A DNA stretch of 12,848 nucleotides from NCBI GenBank assembly GCA_900544965.1, contig UQXE01000042.1, positions 1 through 12,848 of the forward strand. Direction: 5' to 3'. The DNA is from an uncultured Eubacteriales bacterium. GTDB taxonomy: Bacteria; Bacillota; Clostridia; Christensenellales; CAG-138. The notes under the pieces are model-generated. The model searched no databases, had not been told where the DNA came from, and was given only the letters and a program-made list of their open reading frames with translations. Position numbers and translations under genes: made by a program. Positions 7,701-12,821 of the stretch are shown here, piece by piece. Position 1 is the stretch's first letter. The number at the start of each line of letters is the position of its first letter.

Positions 7701-8185
7701 TCATAGCCGGCCGACGCAAGGCTTCCAAACAGTTCGTCGGGCCCTATTGAATCTCCGATCCTCAGCGTATGTATAAATGAATTCAGAACGGCCGGCCTGA
7801 CAAGGCGCTGCAAAAGCGCCTCTATAGGCGCGACTATAAAGCACGGCGCGCCCTCGCTGAGCCGCGACAGGACTTCTATCCTGCGCATTTCTATTTCGGC
7901 CGATACAGCATAAGCGTTTGCCGCGAGCGATATGTCCCTGGTTGGAAACAGCATCGCGTTTTCATTATATTTAGAGATATCTTCGTACGCCGAAATCGCA
8001 GCCGGCTCGTTTTGGGCAATATAAAGCGCGCATATGCCGGTCTCACCCGCGATTGCCGACGCCATATGCGTTTTATGCGCTTCGTTAAGCCCAAATACGC
8101 TGACAGGGCCGCGGCTTTCGGCGACCGCGGCGCACAAGCGCCTGTATTCCTCCGAGCGCCTGAGCGTTTTAAGAATTGGATGCAT
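4742..8185 (-). CDS. mfd: transcription-repair coupling factor Mfd
   Basis: 1147 aa, the usual length. Mfd binds RNA polymerase stalled at DNA damage, pushes it off by ATP-driven translocation, and recruits UvrA. Domains in order: UvrB-like N-terminal module (about 1-370, with GERGQMARRGGYIDIFPID at 168-186), CarD-like RNA polymerase interaction domain (about 475-540, GDLIVHEVHGIGRF at 481-494), RecG-like translocase with Walker A GDVGYGKTE (629-637), DEEH box (730-733), SATPIPRTLHMS (756-767), and QLRGRVGRG (899-907), then RGAGNILGPEQHGF (954-967), and the C-terminal TRCF domain. All motor motifs are intact. The ATG is 2 nt after the pth stop codon, with GGATAGGTAGGT immediately upstream, so the two are cotranscribed. 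The chromosomal pth-mfd pairing is standard for Firmicutes. Confidence 0.98.
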   Translation of the reverse strand: MHPILKTLRRSEEYRRLCAAVAESRGPVSVFGLNEAHKTHMASAIAGETGICALYIAQNEPAAISAYEDISKYNENAMLFPTRDISLAANAYAVSAEIEMRRIEVLSRLSEGAPCFIVAPIEALLQRLVRPAVLNSFIHTLRIGDSIGPDELFGSLASAGYERVDLCGERGQMARRGGYIDIFPIDAAYPVRIEFFDTDIDTMREYDPLTQRSTRNTEYIRIPPATEVPCGSLAMRAAASRMKGIDAFNEARELLEQGVMPADPLNLLPMLYQDGACLLDYLPDSAAVFFDEPPRSEESSSIAYNIFMESLSGFISQGVAHKLQAGLMFSPAEVISRLDAGKTVMLYTLNSTYNAIRPKALFSFNTRSVPRYLKVDELLRDDIIHWRRNGTAVAIFAGAHADRIGESLQEMGLDAPTAESLERGLVPGELIIVRESLPRGFEYPELHVAAITEYELFGAAKRPAPKRAKKHQLAFSELNVGDLIVHEVHGIGRFAGVETIEADGRVRDYIRLIYRDGNSLCLPTDQLDRVQRYVGTGEEPPKLSKIGSSEWQKTVSRAREGVKKLAFDLAKLYGERASRKGFSFSPDTPWQTMMESDFPYEETPDQLTCIEEIKRDMESPRVMDRLLCGDVGYGKTEVALRAVFKAVMDSKQVIFLVPTTILAQQHYNTAVSRFAGFPVRVRMLSRFTPKKEVRRTLDELESGEADVVIGTHRLLGKDVKFKDPGLFVIDEEHRFGVGHKEQIKELKKDLDVLTLSATPIPRTLHMSMTGIRDMSVIETPPEHRYPVRTFVMEYSESMVREAVLKEMGRGGQVFFVYNRVQDMERFAGKLKSFMPEVRIAFAHGQMPERTLERTMIEFIEHKYDLLLCSTIIESGLDINNVNTIIIYDADKLGLAQLYQLRGRVGRGTRLAYAYLMTKSGAVLTEVAAKRLKAIGEFTQFGSGFKIAMRDLEIRGAGNILGPEQHGFMSQVGYEMYLRLIDQAVKEARGEEQREQVHCVVNIPLDANIPPKYIGRTEERMSMYRRIASIKSKGDMQDVQDELIDRYGDIPEMVQNLLDISVIKGSAEMAYITNLSVNEGEVKFAFDSGAPIDPSKLLNLAKRIKGARFFMAETPVLQIIQRNATIPNIMRSLLQIIHALADCIDSKR

Positions 8186-8187
8186 AC

Positions 8188-8790
8188 CTACCTATCCGAT
8201 GGTTGCTCGGATTCCTTCCTTAAGGTCTTTCCCTTTTTGTTATATAGGGCCTGAGCGTCCTTTATCCGGCCCTCAACTATCATAGCGGCCGCGTCCGCCG
8301 CCATCCGCATAGCGGCTATCAGCGGTTCACGTTCGCTTTCGTCCGGAACCCCCAGCACATACGAGGCCAGCTGCCTGCCTGCCGACGCGCCTATTCCCAC
8401 GCGTATGCGCGGAAAATCATCGTATCCAAGCTGATAGATGATGCTTTTCATCCCGTTATGAGTCCCCGAACTGCCCCGCTCACGGATTCTTATGCTGCCT
8501 AAGGGCAGATCAATATCGTCGTATATGACCACAAGGCTGTCATGGTCCGCCTTATACCAGTTCATTATGTCCCTGACGCTTTCACCGGACAGGTTCATAT
8601 ACGTCTGCGGCTTTGCCAGAACCACGCGCTCTCCTTTGACGCGTGTTTCGCCTATAAGCGCGCGGTGTGCCCGCCTGCTTAAAAGCATACCGAATTTATC
8701 GCCGAGCATGTCAATGGTCATAAAACCGATATTATGCCGCGTGTCCCTATATTCCAGCCCTGGATTTCCAAGGCCCACTAAAATATACAT
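8188..8790 (-). CDS. pth: peptidyl-tRNA hydrolase (Pth)
   Basis: 200 aa, bacterial Pth family. It recycles tRNA by cutting the ester bond of peptidyl-tRNAs dropped from the ribosome. Seen: MYILVGLGNPG (1-11) with Asn9; TRHNIGF with catalytic His19; KPQTYMNLSG with its Asn; IYDDIDLPLG with the catalytic-site Asp; GSSGTHNGMKSI with the substrate-binding His-Asn; FPRIRVGIG. The frame stays open 12 codons further upstream, but GGAGG (8795-8799) sits just before the ATG at 8790, and the family begins at this MYILVGLGNPG, so this start is preferred. First gene of the pth-mfd unit. Confidence 0.96.
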   Translation of the reverse strand: MYILVGLGNPGLEYRDTRHNIGFMTIDMLGDKFGMLLSRRAHRALIGETRVKGERVVLAKPQTYMNLSGESVRDIMNWYKADHDSLVVIYDDIDLPLGSIRIRERGSSGTHNGMKSIIYQLGYDDFPRIRVGIGASAGRQLASYVLGVPDESEREPLIAAMRMAADAAAMIVEGRIKDAQALYNKKGKTLRKESEQPSDR

Positions 8791-8829
8791 TAAGCCTCCA
8801 ATTTGGGTTTGATTAAAGCCAGTCATTAT

Positions 8830-8857
8830 ATTATAATCTCAATCAACCAAGATGCAA
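8830..8857 (-). promoter_or_regulatory. promoter for pth-mfd
   Basis: On the minus strand: -35 TTGCAT (8852-8857), 16-nt spacer, -10 TATAAT (8830-8835), with a second TATAAT 5 nt further on (8825-8830). The leader to the ATG would be about 35 nt. Confidence 0.5.
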
Positions 8858-8860
8858 ACG

Positions 8861-8889
8861 GTTTTTCCGCCAGCATTGCGTCATAAAAT
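8861..8889 (+). promoter_or_regulatory. possible weak promoter for degV
   Basis: GTTTTT (8861-8866), 17-nt spacer, TAAAAT (8884-8889). The -35 is poor. It is the best candidate in the 60 nt between the divergent pth promoter and the degV start. Confidence 0.3.
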
Positions 8890-8915
8890 AATTATCAGCA
8901 TCGGAGGATAGACGA

Positions 8916-9758
8916 TTGTCCATACGCATCGCAACAAACTCGCCATGTGACATACCGCTTAACGAGGCCCGCCAGATCGGAGTGGATATCGTCCCTCTAA
9001 AGATCGTATTTGACGGCAAGGAGTATAGGGAGGGTGTGGATATGGGCATAAAGGAGTTCTATATAGCTCTTAAAAGCTCGTTCCACGCGGTAACTACAAG
9101 CCAGCCGTCCCCAATGGAGTATCTAACGCTGATTGAGGACGCGAAGAGAGCTAAAGACAGCTTAATCATTCTGGCTATGGCCAGCAGCCTCAGCGGCGCA
9201 TACCAAAGCGCCGTGATAGCTAAGGAGATGTCCGGTTACCCCTATGTTTACGTTATCGATACGCATCAGGCTATAATGGGTCTGCGCCTTATGGTCGAGC
9301 ACGCTGTAAAACTTCGCGACAGCGGCGTGGACGCGCCCGATATCGTCGAAGAGCTGATCCGTCTAAGGCCGCGCGTGGTGATCTGGAGTATGGTTGATAC
9401 GCTTGAATACCTCCACCGCGGCGGCAGAATATCGGCGGCGGTGAAGATTCTCGGCTCACTTTTAAATATAAAGCCTATCGTCTCCATGCGCGATAATCTT
9501 ATGTCCATGATAGACAGGGCGAGGGGCTTTCAGGCAAGCGTCAAGGCAATATTTAAGCATATAGATTCGGTGGGCGGGATAAGTCCCCAATTTCCGGTAT
9601 ATTACGGCTACACGGACACAAGCGAACAGTGCTTGAGGTTTAAGGCGCTCGCTGACGAAAGATACGGTCTGACGGATTCTAAGGTTTTTCCGGTAGGGGG
9701 AGTTGTCGGCGCGCATGTCGGGCCCGGAGCGTTCGCGCTGTGCCACGTGATGCCATAA
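8916..9758 (+). CDS. DegV family fatty-acid-binding protein
   Basis: 280 aa. DegV proteins hold one fatty acid chain; in several Firmicutes such proteins (FakB) present the fatty acid to the kinase FakA for phospholipid synthesis. Seen: IATNSPCDIP (5-14), the FakB-like TSQPSPMEYL (61-70), MASSLSGAYQSA (88-99), VIDTHQAIMG (113-122), DTLEYLHRGGRIS (161-173), LLNIKPIVS (182-190), and GGVVGAHVGPGAFAL (261-275), all at normal positions. The start is TTG at 8916, chosen because CGGAGGA (8902-8908) lies 7 nt upstream and the family begins here. No fakA-like gene is in the window. It diverges from pth and is followed by a structured gene-free stretch. Confidence 0.92.
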   Translation: MSIRIATNSPCDIPLNEARQIGVDIVPLKIVFDGKEYREGVDMGIKEFYIALKSSFHAVTTSQPSPMEYLTLIEDAKRAKDSLIILAMASSLSGAYQSAVIAKEMSGYPYVYVIDTHQAIMGLRLMVEHAVKLRDSGVDAPDIVEELIRLRPRVVIWSMVDTLEYLHRGGRISAAVKILGSLLNIKPIVSMRDNLMSMIDRARGFQASVKAIFKHIDSVGGISPQFPVYYGYTDTSEQCLRFKALADERYGLTDSKVFPVGGVVGAHVGPGAFALCHVMP

Positions 9759-9784
9759 TATTTAATATTTCATAGACGTATTAA

Positions 9785-9958
9785 CGGCTTAGAACCGCCC
9801 CAGGCTTTGAAAAGGCGGAGCTTTCCACCCTTTCTGGGATTCCGGTTCTACTCAGCGCGCCGAAAGGTATGATTTTTGACTAGCATGCGGACATAAACCA
9901 CAGATTTTATGGCCGTGCTCCCTCACCGTACGATCACGCGGTATTGGAGTACGCTTTC
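9785..9958 (+). ncRNA. structured gene-free stretch, possible noncoding RNA or repeat
   Basis: Between degV and hpf. A long imperfect hairpin TAGAACC/GGTTCTA (9790-9796, 9844-9850) continues inward with CCCAG/CTGGG and AAAGG/CCTTT. Next is a possible three-way junction: GAAAG/CTTTC (9862-9866, 9954-9958) enclosing CATAAA/TTTATG (9892-9897, 9906-9911) and CGTAC/GTACG (9927-9931, 9949-9953). I do not recognise it as 6S, tmRNA, SRP or RNase P RNA. No clear promoter precedes it, so it may be read through from degV, or be a repeat. The strand is a guess. Confidence 0.35.
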
Positions 9959-9980
9959 CGACAGGTCTTTAACAGTTTAA

Positions 9981-9999
9981 AGGCGGCCTTAAGCCGCCT
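9981..9999. terminator. shared terminator hairpin between degV and hpf
   Basis: AGGCGGC, loop CTTAA, GCCGCCT, a perfect 7-bp GC-rich stem. On the plus strand GTCTTGTATT follows; on the minus strand TTTAAACTGTT follows, 34 nt past the hpf stop codon. Neither tract is a clean T-run, so it is a moderate terminator for both converging transcripts. Confidence 0.6.
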
Positions 10000-10032
10000 G
10001 TCTTGTATTGAAATTTATTGCTGTTATACGGC

Positions 10033-10566
10033 TTATGCCGGTTCGATCAGCCCAAAGTTACCATCCTTGCGCAAGTATATGACATTTATATCGTCCGTAT
10101 CGGCATTTGAAAAGACATAGAAGGCGTGGCCCAGCAGCTGAAGCTGAAGCATGGCCTCCTCCACCGTCATCGGCTTCATATCAAAGCGCTTTACCCTGAC
10201 CAGATGCGCCGGTTCATCGTCCGCATCCTCAGTTATATCCGACATGAAGCCCTCCTCCGGTTTAAACGCCCCAGCGCGGAGGTTCTTTTCAAGCCTGGTC
10301 CTGTGCTTGATGATCTGCTTTTCCAGCTTATCCAGCACATTATCTATTGATGCGTACATATCGCCCGTTACCTCTTCGCCGCGTATAATTCCGCCGCTGT
10401 AAGGTATCGTTACCTCTACTATATGCCGGCTGCGCTCAACCGCCATCGTAACTTGGGCAACGGTATCGTTAGGAAAATACCTTTCCAGCTTCGAAACCTT
10501 TTTATTTACTAGTTCGCGAAGATAGTCCGATACCTCAATGTTTTTCCCGGTAATCAAGATACGCAT
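10033..10566 (-). CDS. hpf: long-form ribosome hibernation promoting factor (HPF/RaiA)
   Basis: 177 aa. The N-terminal domain (1-100; MRILITGKNIEVSDYLRELVNKKVSKLERYF) is the S30AE/RaiA fold that binds the decoding centre of idle 30S subunits. The C-terminal domain (about 121-175; VRVKRFDMKPMTVEEAMLQLQLLGHAFYVFSNADTDD..., then VIYLRKDGNFGLIEP) is the dimerisation part that lets long HPF join two 70S ribosomes into 100S particles. The frame is open to 10635, but the ATG at 10566 is preferred: AAAGGAGA lies 7 nt upstream, and the protein family begins there. It is monocistronic, with a long structured leader (see the raiA-like RNA entry). Confidence 0.95.
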   Translation of the reverse strand: MRILITGKNIEVSDYLRELVNKKVSKLERYFPNDTVAQVTMAVERSRHIVEVTIPYSGGIIRGEEVTGDMYASIDNVLDKLEKQIIKHRTRLEKNLRAGAFKPEEGFMSDITEDADDEPAHLVRVKRFDMKPMTVEEAMLQLQLLGHAFYVFSNADTDDINVIYLRKDGNFGLIEPA

Positions 10567-10639
10567 ACTAATTCTCCTTTCATCTGCTCCATTTGCGCGC
10601 CGCGCATATATAGGCGCCGGCGCCTTTATCAGCATTATT

Positions 10640-10834
10640 TAATATATTCCCCGCCCTGTACAAAATTCCTGCATGGTTTTGGTGTCATTTCTGTGAAATA
10701 AACGCCATAATTAAGCGATTCGGCGTACGGCCAGGGCAGGGCACATCCACATAGGTTTTCTATAATCCTGGCGCTGATTGATATCCAAGCGGATATCTAA
10801 AGACGAGAAAACCTCGCTTATGTGTTGACATTAG
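10640..10834 (-). ncRNA. candidate raiA-type structured RNA upstream of hpf
   Basis: About 270 nt separate hpf from its candidate promoter. On the minus strand this leader holds, in order: CGAG/CTCG, GATATCC-GCTT-GGATATC (10797-10780), a 6-bp GCCAGG/CCTGGC closing stem (about 10774-10729) enclosing ATAG/CTAT, ACGCC/GGCGT, ATTTC-ACA-GAAAT, and a long-range GCCCTG (10742-10737) match to CAGGGC (10658-10653) that could be a pseudoknot. A conserved noncoding RNA class named raiA occurs upstream of this gene family in Firmicutes. The call rests on position and folding; I could not test a covariance model. The boundaries are approximate. No protein is encoded here. Confidence 0.5.
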
Positions 10835-10854
10835 TAAAATCATTATAATATAAT
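10825..10854 (+). promoter_or_regulatory. strong SigA promoter for the lysine riboswitch transcript
   Basis: -35 TTGACA (10825-10830), 18-nt spacer, -10 TATAAT (10849-10854), both boxes consensus. Transcription should begin near 10861, about 15 nt before aptamer helix P1. Confidence 0.85.
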
Positions 10855-10870
10855 GGATATGTACATTAAA
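10842..10870 (-). promoter_or_regulatory. possible divergent promoter for the raiA-like RNA and hpf
   Basis: On the minus strand: -35 TTTAAT (10865-10870), 17-nt spacer, -10 TATAAT (10842-10847). The -10 box lies inside the spacer of the rightward riboswitch promoter, so the two polymerases would compete. The -35 is weak. Confidence 0.4.
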
Positions 10871-10875
10871 ATACT

Positions 10876-11045
10876 GGAATAGAGGCGCGACAGGGCAAGG
10901 TAACGAACAGATGTAAAGCATGGGAGCATGCAAGGCTGTACGCGAATGTGCATGTCGCCGAAAGCTTCAGGTTAGCTCCCGCCTGACTGCTTGGGCGCAA
11001 TGCCCAGCGCATTGCGACTGTCATCCGATGTGGTGAAGGGCTATT
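10876..11045 (+). promoter_or_regulatory. lysine riboswitch (L-box) aptamer
   Basis: Conserved core pieces appear in order: P1 5' strand AATAG (10878-10882), AGAGGCGCGA, TGTCGCCGAA (10953-10962), GACTGTCAT (11016-11024), GTGG.GAAGGG, P1 3' strand CTATT (11041-11045). P2 is capped by GCATG/CATGC (10918-10931), whose loop region GGGAGC (10922-10927) matches GCTCCC (10975-10980) in the P3 loop: the 6-bp L2/L3 kissing contact typical of this class. P3 closes with CAGG/CCTG, P4 is CGCAATG/CATTGCG (10996-11016), and P5 is a short CAT/ATG hairpin (11022-11030). The aptamer should bind free lysine in the nascent RNA. It lies between a consensus promoter and a transporter gene. The terminator starts within the P1 3' strand, which points to an ON switch. 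Confidence 0.93.
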
Positions 11046-11078
11046 GAAGATCACGGGCGTGGTATTCAATAGTTTTTT
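11041..11078 (+). terminator. riboswitch expression-platform terminator
   Basis: CTATTGAA/TTCAATAG (11041-11048, 11065-11072), a G/A mismatch, ATCAC/GTGGT, loop GGGC, then T6 (11073-11078). The first five bases, CTATT, are also the P1 3' strand of the aptamer, so P1 and the full terminator exclude one another. With P1 formed only an 8-bp remnant is left, set back five bases from the T-run. Confidence 0.9.
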
Positions 11079-11088
11079 ATTTCTGGAT

Positions 11089-11136
11089 GGCGCGCTATCG
11101 GCATCACGCTGCTTTGTGCCGCTGCGCGTCTTTTTT
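11089..11136 (+). terminator. second terminator-like hairpin in the transporter leader
   Basis: GGCGCGC (11089-11095) pairs with GCGCGTC (11124-11130), and CGGCAT (11099-11104) with GTGCCG (11116-11121), across a small internal loop; T6 (11131-11136) follows. An alternative hairpin, GCTGCGC/GCGCGGC (11121-11127, 11148-11154) extended by TCTTT/GTGAAGA-side pairs, would take up its 3' arm and part of the T-run, and so could act as an antiterminator. Confidence 0.55.
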
Positions 11137-11179
11137 CAACGTGAAGAGCGCGGCAACGATTTAAAAGGGGGAATGTGTA

Positions 11180-12103
11180 ATGACTAATTTAAAGACGAAA
11201 ACCGCTGCTGCAAGCCTTATGCTCATTATCGCGGCGGCAATATGGGGCGCCAGCTTTGTAGTAATGAAAAATACGCTGGATGTCCTGCCTACAAACACAA
11301 TACTGGCCGTCAGGTTTTCGATAGGCGCGCTCGGGCTTTCATTTATGCTGGTAAGATACCGCAGGTCGCTGTGCGGCCGGCTCTTGATCCACGGCGCTTT
11401 GGTCGGCGCGGCGTTATATGCGGCATTCGCTATCCAGACATACGGACTTGCATTGACTACAGTGGGAGAAAACGCTTTCATCACGGCAATCTATGTGGTT
11501 TTGGTGCCGCTGCTCATGTGGGGATTAAGGCGCAAAAGGCCGTCGGCAAATGAATTGATAGCCGCCCTTTTATGCCTTGCCGGAATAGGCGTGCTTTCGT
11601 TAGGCGGCGCCGGCGCGTTGTCAGGAAAGATGCTAGGATACGGGCTTACGCTGCTATCCGGAGTTTTATTTGCGCTGCATATATGCCTGGTAGGCGTTTT
11701 TACCGATGATGGCGATAATATAATGATGTTAACGTGCCTTCAATTCATGTTTGCCGCGCTGTTCGCGTGGACCGCCTCCCTGCTTTTTGAAGCGCCCGCC
11801 GTCTCAATTACGCCGGATACATGGCTTAGCCTCGCGTATGTAGGGATTGCGGCGACTCTGATCGCGCTTTTGCTTCAAAATATCGGCATAAAATATGCGT
11901 CGCCCTCATACGCGTCGTTATTCTTGTGTCTTGAGGCCCCGTTTGGATGCATATTCGGAGTGATGTTCTTGGGAGAAAAGTTGGAATTGAGGATGATAGT
12001 CGGATGTGCTATAATTGTTGCAGGCTTAGCATTGGCGCAGATCAGAAAGCGTACCAATAAAAGCCCAACAGATAAAACCACCGGTACGGAGGTCAACCTA
12101 TGA
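11180..12103 (+). CDS. EamA/DMT-family transporter under lysine riboswitch control
   Basis: 307 aa with ten hydrophobic segments, arranged as two EamA repeats (about 12-142 and 152-288). Seen: AAAIWGASFV (18-27) in helix 1, LAVRFSIGAL (42-51), NAFITAIYVVLVPLL (98-112), and LEAPFGCIFGVMFLGEKL (251-268), the typical proline/glutamate-bearing end of the second repeat. DMT proteins include amino-acid and metabolite exporters (for example RhtA and YddG of E. coli); fold alone does not give the substrate. The lysine riboswitch upstream, apparently an ON type, makes lysine or a related cationic compound the best guess, moving outward. AGGGGG (11166-11171) lies 8 nt before the ATG. It overlaps the next gene by 4 nt (ATGA). 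Confidence 0.9.
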   Translation: MTNLKTKTAAASLMLIIAAAIWGASFVVMKNTLDVLPTNTILAVRFSIGALGLSFMLVRYRRSLCGRLLIHGALVGAALYAAFAIQTYGLALTTVGENAFITAIYVVLVPLLMWGLRRKRPSANELIAALLCLAGIGVLSLGGAGALSGKMLGYGLTLLSGVLFALHICLVGVFTDDGDNIMMLTCLQFMFAALFAWTASLLFEAPAVSITPDTWLSLAYVGIAATLIALLLQNIGIKYASPSYASLFLCLEAPFGCIFGVMFLGEKLELRMIVGCAIIVAGLALAQIRKRTNKSPTDKTTGTEVNL

Positions 12104-12759
12104 AAAGATTCACCGCCCTTGCGTTGATATTAATTATGTCATTCTTGGCTGTGGCCTGCAGTCCGGGCCCAGACAATCCCTCCCCTTCGGCAACCGTGAA
12201 ATCGCCACGGCCAAGTGGGGAATATACTGAAGTCCTTCTCAATGACGATCAAATTGAAACGCTGCTTAGAGTGGTTTGGGGCTTTACCGGAACCGCCGAT
12301 TTTGACAGCTCCCGCGGCATGAACGCCTCCAACTTCGAAGGATTCCTATCGTACTATTACGGACCCTTTATAGAGCCTGCGGAGGATGGGGCATATGGGC
12401 TTGTCAGCATTGAAGAGGCTGATAAGCTTATGATGAACACATTTGGCCTGGTCTTCCCATTCCGTACGGAAAAGGATGAGGACGCTGATCCCCCCCAGGC
12501 CATTTACGCCGATGACGAATACTATCATATTGCGGTATTAAAGGCGCCGTTATATAGATTCGAGTTTGATTCGCAGGAATTTATCCCAGACGAGGAGCTG
12601 GCATCGACCACCGACTACGACGGAACCATTAAGGTCAACCTTAACGCGGTTTTAATTGAAGACGATACCATTATCGGTAAAGCTGTGCTTACGCTGCTTC
12701 CGTCAGGCAACGATTTTGGATTTATCGTATCTACGTATCAATACTTGAGCAACTCTTGA
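12100..12759 (+). CDS. small lipoprotein of unknown function, coupled to the transporter
   Basis: 219 aa. A signal peptide (1-19) ends in the lipobox LAVAC, giving lipidated Cys20, followed by a Pro/Ser-rich linker (21-40) and an acidic soluble domain (about 41-219) with several Tyr/Phe-rich, strand-like stretches (YYYGPF, EYYHIAVLKAPLYRFEF, KVNLNAVLIEDDTIIGKAVLTL). I do not recognise the domain. Its start overlaps the transporter stop (ATGA), with GGAGGT (12088-12093) 6 nt upstream, so both are made from the riboswitch-controlled message. It should sit on the outer face of the membrane, where it could assist or sense the exported substrate; that role is inferred only from position. Confidence 0.85.
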   Translation: MKRFTALALILIMSFLAVACSPGPDNPSPSATVKSPRPSGEYTEVLLNDDQIETLLRVVWGFTGTADFDSSRGMNASNFEGFLSYYYGPFIEPAEDGAYGLVSIEEADKLMMNTFGLVFPFRTEKDEDADPPQAIYADDEYYHIAVLKAPLYRFEFDSQEFIPDEELASTTDYDGTIKVNLNAVLIEDDTIIGKAVLTLLPSGNDFGFIVSTYQYLSNS

Positions 12760-12766
12760 TCGTGGT

Positions 12767-12799
12767 GTAATTTCGGCCGTACACGCCGCTCAAAATTAC
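12767..12799 (+). terminator. probable terminator of the transporter-lipoprotein unit
   Basis: GTAATTTCGGC (12767-12777), loop CGTACAC, GCCG, a 4-nt bulge, AAATTAC (12793-12799): eleven pairs. The tail GGATTTTAATAATT is only moderately T-rich. It lies 8 nt past the stop codon at 12757-12759. Confidence 0.5.
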
Positions 12800-12821
12800 G
12801 GATTTTAATAATTGCCTCCGG

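Noticed and set aside
7804..7824. GGCGCTGCAAAAGCGCC-type palindrome resembling the repeat ends
   Set aside because: Lies inside the mfd coding sequence with normal codons; the likeness to AGCGCTRTAAAAGCGCT is partial and probably chance.
9785..10005. 6S RNA or SRP RNA between degV and hpf
   Set aside because: No SRP GGAAG/AGCAG core and no 6S-like long rod with a central bubble could be drawn; left as an unknown structured region.
9881..10110. Open plus-strand stretch reading ...YGRAPSPYDHAVLEYAFRQ...
   Set aside because: It looks somewhat protein-like and could be a gene remnant, but it has no start codon, crosses the terminator hairpin and runs antisense into hpf; no family recognised.
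10761..10766. TATAAT on the plus strand upstream of the riboswitch promoter
   Set aside because: No -35 box at a suitable distance; it is part of a stem of the minus-strand hpf leader.
10866..11069. Minus-strand frame of 67 codons over the riboswitch
   Set aside because: It is the complement of the lysine aptamer and terminator; RNA structure explains the sequence.
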